In this document: positions 5,031-7,202 of the stretch, piece by piece
How the letters are laid out: each line of letters begins with the position of its first letter
Position numbering within the stretch: the first letter of the stretch is position 1
Source of the DNA: an uncultured Collinsella sp.
Lineage (GTDB): Bacteria; Actinomycetota; Coriobacteriia; Coriobacteriales; Coriobacteriaceae
Direction of reading: 5' to 3'
Assembly: GCA_900757385.1 (NCBI GenBank)
Contig: CAAENO010000141.1
Location: 1 to 7,202, forward strand
DNA length: 7,202 bases
The notes under the pieces: model-generated
Seen by the model: the letters and a program-made list of their open reading frames with translations, nothing else
Database searches by the model: none
Told to the model about the DNA's origin: nothing
Translations under genes and position numbers: made by a program

Positions 5031-6529
5031 GCCCAGGGGAAGGCCGAAGCCGCGGCCATGTTCTTGCGCACGAGCTCGTCGCGCACCTGAGCCAGGCCCT
5101 GTTCCATGCCCACCACATAGGTCTGCGGGTACAGGAAGCGCTTGAAAGCTGCGTCCAGATGATCGAGTGCCCAAGCACAGCGCTCGCGCGCGTCCTGGAT
5201 GCTCTCACGCGGAGCCACCGCGCTGCCATCGCGCACGATCGGCACCAGCAGCTCGCGATACTCAAGTTCGGACACGTCGGTCACCAGGGCGGCATCATTC
5301 ACGGCCACGAGGGTATTGCCGCGCGCGGCGCCCTCCCCCGCCAGATGGTCCTCGTCGTAGATCATGTCGCAGACCGGGCCGCCAAAGCCGTCGTAATAAC
5401 GGCGCACGCGTTGCACACCCGGGATCGTGCGCTTGTATGGCTGCTCAGAGAGCTTGACCACCGGCGTCCATGGATCTGCCTCGCTCGCACGGCGGGCGGA
5501 AAGCTTGTACACGCCGCCCAGCGCCGGCTGGTCATAGCAGGTCGCAAGCTTGGTACCCACGCCAAAGCTATCGATGGGCGCGCCCTGGTCGAGCAGCGAC
5601 TGAATCGTGTACTCATCCAGATCGTTAGAAACCGAGATCCCCACATAGGGCAGGCCCTCGGCATCAAAACGGCCACGAACATACTTGGAGAGCTTGGCGA
5701 GGTCGCCCGAGTCAATGCGAATAGCCGACAGACGCTCGCCCACCGCCTCCATCTCCTTGGCAACCGTAATGGCATGCTCGCAGCCCTCACGTACGTCGTA
5801 GGTGTCGATGAGCAGCGTGCAGTTCTTGGGACTCGACTTAGCAAAAGCCCGGAATGCCTCGAGCTCGGAATCGAAGCTCATCACCCAGCTGTGCGCATGA
5901 GTGCCAAAGACGGGAATACCGTAGCGGCGGCCGGCGAGCACATTGGATGTAGAGGAGCAGCCGGCAACGTAGCTCGCGCGCGCGACGGCCAGCCCGCCAT
6001 CGGGACCCTGGGCGCGGCGCAGGCCAAACTCGGCAACGGGACGGCCGTCCGCCGCCAGCACCACGCGCGCCGTCTTGGTAGCGACAAGCGTCTGGAAGCC
6101 GACAATGTTGAGCAACGCCGTTTCGAGCAGCTGGCACTCCAGCGCGGGGCCGGTGACGCGCACCATGGGCTCGCGCGGAAAGACGAGCTCGCCCTCGGGC
6201 ACGGCGTCAATGTTCACATGCGCGCGGAAGTTGCGCAGGTAGTCGAGGAATGCGGGCTTAAACATCGAGCCGCCGGCCGGAGCCTGGAGCGAAGCTAGAT
6301 AGTCGATGTCCTCGGGCGTAAAGCGCAGGTTCTCGACAAGCTCGGGCAGCTCGGCGGTGCCGCACATGACGGCATACGCGCTGCCGAAGGGATGGTCGCG
6401 GTAAAACGCCGTAAAGCAACCCTGCTCATTGGCCTTGCCGCTCTCCCACAGGCCCTGGGCCATAGTGAGTTCGTACAGATCAGTGAGCATTGCAATGTCG
6501 GTGGGATGCGAAATGTCGGTCAAAGCCAT
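5024..6529 (-). CDS. pncB: Nicotinate phosphoribosyltransferase
   Basis: Cytoplasmic NAD salvage enzyme that joins nicotinate and PRPP to give nicotinate mononucleotide, with ATP hydrolysis coupled through a phosphorylated histidine. The 501 residues fit the longer bacterial form. Motifs seen are MLTDLYELTMAQG near the N-terminus (14-26), EFGLRRAQGPDGG at 167-179, SYVAGCSSTSN at 186-196, GTHAHSW at 209-215 carrying the likely catalytic H213, the phosphate-binding RIDSGDLAKL at 271-280, SNDLDEYTI at 301-309 and SFGVGTKL at 321-328. ATG 6529 is chosen because GAAAGG (6542 to 6537) lies 7 nt upstream and the protein then starts as the family does; the open frame extends 78 codons further without family-like sequence. 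It follows the membrane-anchored gene by 82 nt with no strong terminator between, so the two may share a transcript. Confidence 0.96.
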   Translation of the reverse strand: MALTDISHPTDIAMLTDLYELTMAQGLWESGKANEQGCFTAFYRDHPFGSAYAVMCGTAELPELVENLRFTPEDIDYLASLQAPAGGSMFKPAFLDYLRNFRAHVNIDAVPEGELVFPREPMVRVTGPALECQLLETALLNIVGFQTLVATKTARVVLAADGRPVAEFGLRRAQGPDGGLAVARASYVAGCSSTSNVLAGRRYGIPVFGTHAHSWVMSFDSELEAFRAFAKSSPKNCTLLIDTYDVREGCEHAITVAKEMEAVGERLSAIRIDSGDLAKLSKYVRGRFDAEGLPYVGISVSNDLDEYTIQSLLDQGAPIDSFGVGTKLATCYDQPALGGVYKLSARRASEADPWTPVVKLSEQPYKRTIPGVQRVRRYYDGFGGPVCDMIYDEDHLAGEGAARGNTLVAVNDAALVTDVSELEYRELLVPIVRDGSAVAPRESIQDARERCAWALDHLDAAFKRFLYPQTYVVGMEQGLAQVRDELVRKNMAAASAFPWAK

Positions 6530-6611
6530 GGGGCGACCTTTCGGATGCGTTGTGCAGAAGTTGAGGGTTGGACGAGGCGAACGTGCGGGCATGGAGCCCG
6601 GCGCGAACAGG

Positions 6612-7064
6612 TTAGTGCAGGCCCATGCTGCCCGTGATCGTGTAGACCATAAAGACGATAAACGCGATGAGGGCGAGCACGATGATGATTTTTTGAGCCG
6701 GAGCCATGCCGGGGATCTCATTCTCGCCCGTAGGCTCCTTGGAGGTGACCATGCGCTGGGCAAAGGTCATCTCGTCACGGCTTGGTTTGGGCTCGACGGG
6801 CTTGGGGTGAACGGCTTTTTTGGGCTGAGGCTTGGGTGCGGTGGGCTCGGGCTTCACAGCAGCGGGTTTGGGCGCAGGCGCGGACTTGGGCGCAACCTTC
6901 GCAGCGGCCTCCTCGGCCTTCTCGCGCTCGGCACGCAGGGCGGCCAGCTCCTCACGCTCGCGGCGTGCCTCTTCCTGGGCCTCGCGACGAGCTTTCTCGG
7001 CGCGGAGCTCTTCCAACTCGGCGCGTTCCTCGGCAGACAGTGGTTGGGACTCAAGCTCGGCCAT
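6612..7064 (-). CDS. Small coiled-coil, Pro/Lys-rich protein with C-terminal membrane anchor, function unknown
   Basis: I do not recognise this 150-residue protein as a named family. It has three parts. Residues 9-55 are a highly charged Glu/Arg/Ala helix likely to form a coiled coil. Residues 56-95 are a Pro/Lys/Ala linker with repeated KPxP-type steps, similar in composition to TonB-like or wall-spanning linkers. Residues 126-144 form one strongly hydrophobic helix (IIIVLALIAFIVFMVYTI), followed by only about six residues. With no N-terminal signal, this resembles a tail-anchored protein with the coiled coil in the cytoplasm; the opposite topology cannot be excluded. The start at 7064 has GAAAGG (7078 to 7073) 8 nt upstream. 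A longer GTG start at 7100 would lie inside the tRNA terminator. Only 18 nt separate that terminator's T-tract from the ATG, leaving little room for a private promoter. Confidence 0.82.
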   Translation of the reverse strand: MAELESQPLSAEERAELEELRAEKARREAQEEARREREELAALRAEREKAEEAAAKVAPKSAPAPKPAAVKPEPTAPKPQPKKAVHPKPVEPKPSRDEMTFAQRMVTSKEPTGENEIPGMAPAQKIIIVLALIAFIVFMVYTITGSMGLH

Positions 7065-7082
7065 GGTACAGCCCTTTCTTTT

Positions 7083-7112
7083 AAAAAAAGCCGCCGACAC
7101 AATGTCAGCGGC
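7083..7112 (-). terminator. Intrinsic terminator after tRNA-Ala
   Basis: On the - strand GCCGCTGACA (7112 to 7103) pairs with TGTCGGCGGC (7099 to 7090) around a 3-nt loop, with one T:G wobble, and seven T follow (7089 to 7083). The wobble becomes a C:A mismatch on the + strand, so it is built for the - strand. It begins 16 nt after the tRNA 3' end, which makes the tRNA its natural client. Confidence 0.88.
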
Positions 7113-7128
7113 TTATCAAATCCAAGGG

Positions 7129-7201
7129 TGGAGACGAAGGGAGTCGAACCCTCGGCCTCTGCCATGCGACGGCAGCGCTCTCCCAACTGAGCTACGTCCC
7201 C
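7129..7201 (-). tRNA. tRNA-Ala with anticodon CGC
   Basis: A complete 73-nt cloverleaf folds on the - strand. The acceptor stem GGGGACG pairs with CGTCTCC, including the G3:U70 wobble that is the classic alanine identity element. The D arm is GCTC/GAGC. The anticodon stem is CTGCC/GGCAG with loop GTCGCAT, placing U33 before anticodon CGC (7168 to 7166), which reads the alanine codon GCG. The variable loop is 5 nt, and the T arm contains TTCGA. The discriminator is A73. The three following bases are CCC, so the CCA end is not fully encoded and must be completed by nucleotidyltransferase. The G32/U38 loop pair is slightly unusual. A terminator follows closely. Confidence 0.95.
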
Positions 7202-7202
7202 A

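Noticed and set aside
4661..6298. 545-codon + strand open frame opposite proB and pncB
   Set aside because: It spans two well-identified antisense genes and the hairpin between them; it is a shadow of their codon bias.
6586..6600. Small hairpin between the membrane-anchored gene and pncB
   Set aside because: It has only a 5-bp stem (CGGGC/GCCCG) and no T-tract on either strand, so it is not a credible terminator.
6530..6763. 78-codon N-terminal extension of PncB
   Set aside because: It overlaps the upstream membrane-anchored gene, has no family similarity by eye, and a GAAAGG site supports the start at 6529.
7065..7100. GTG start 12 codons upstream for the membrane-anchored protein
   Set aside because: It lies inside the tRNA terminator hairpin with no SD sequence, whereas ATG 7064 has GAAAGG at 8 nt.

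Overview
The window reads as chromosomal DNA of a GC-rich, Collinsella-like member of the Coriobacteriia. This is an inference from GC-rich wobble positions, the protein sequences, a tRNA gene without an encoded CCA end, and GGGGAC-type intergenic hairpins of a kind I associate with that group. No phage, integrase, CRISPR array or intact insertion sequence is visible. The gene content is mostly housekeeping metabolism, and the less ordinary material lies between the genes.

Layout, left to right: a perfect hairpin terminator (23-66); an HD-domain phosphohydrolase on + (128-727) closed by a near-copy of that hairpin (745-784); proA on - (799-2085); a 112-bp divergent promoter region; a proline-iminopeptidase-type alpha/beta hydrolase on + (2198-3616); a 198-bp convergent intergenic region holding a 27-bp tandem repeat (3618-3671) and a 98-nt long inverted-repeat element (3703-3800); proB on - (3815-4942); a hairpin that overlaps the stop codon of pncB (4992-5030); pncB on - (5024-6529); a small coiled-coil, Pro/Lys-rich protein with a C-terminal membrane anchor on - (6612-7064); a strong terminator; and tRNA-Ala(CGC) on - (7129-7201).

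Functionally, ProB and ProA catalyse the first two steps from glutamate to proline. Here they are not adjacent: an oppositely oriented peptidase, predicted to release N-terminal proline from peptides, sits between them. Synthesis and salvage of proline are therefore interleaved, and proA and the peptidase diverge from one intergenic region. PncB salvages nicotinate into NAD and lies upstream of proB on the same strand, behind a likely terminator. The HD protein and the membrane-anchored protein have no assignable substrate or partner.

The most notable pattern is a family of five short units sharing GGGGAC(A/G), four of them followed by CCTTT. All sit at gene ends, mostly inside hairpins. Next in interest is the 98-nt nested-helix element between the peptidase and proB.
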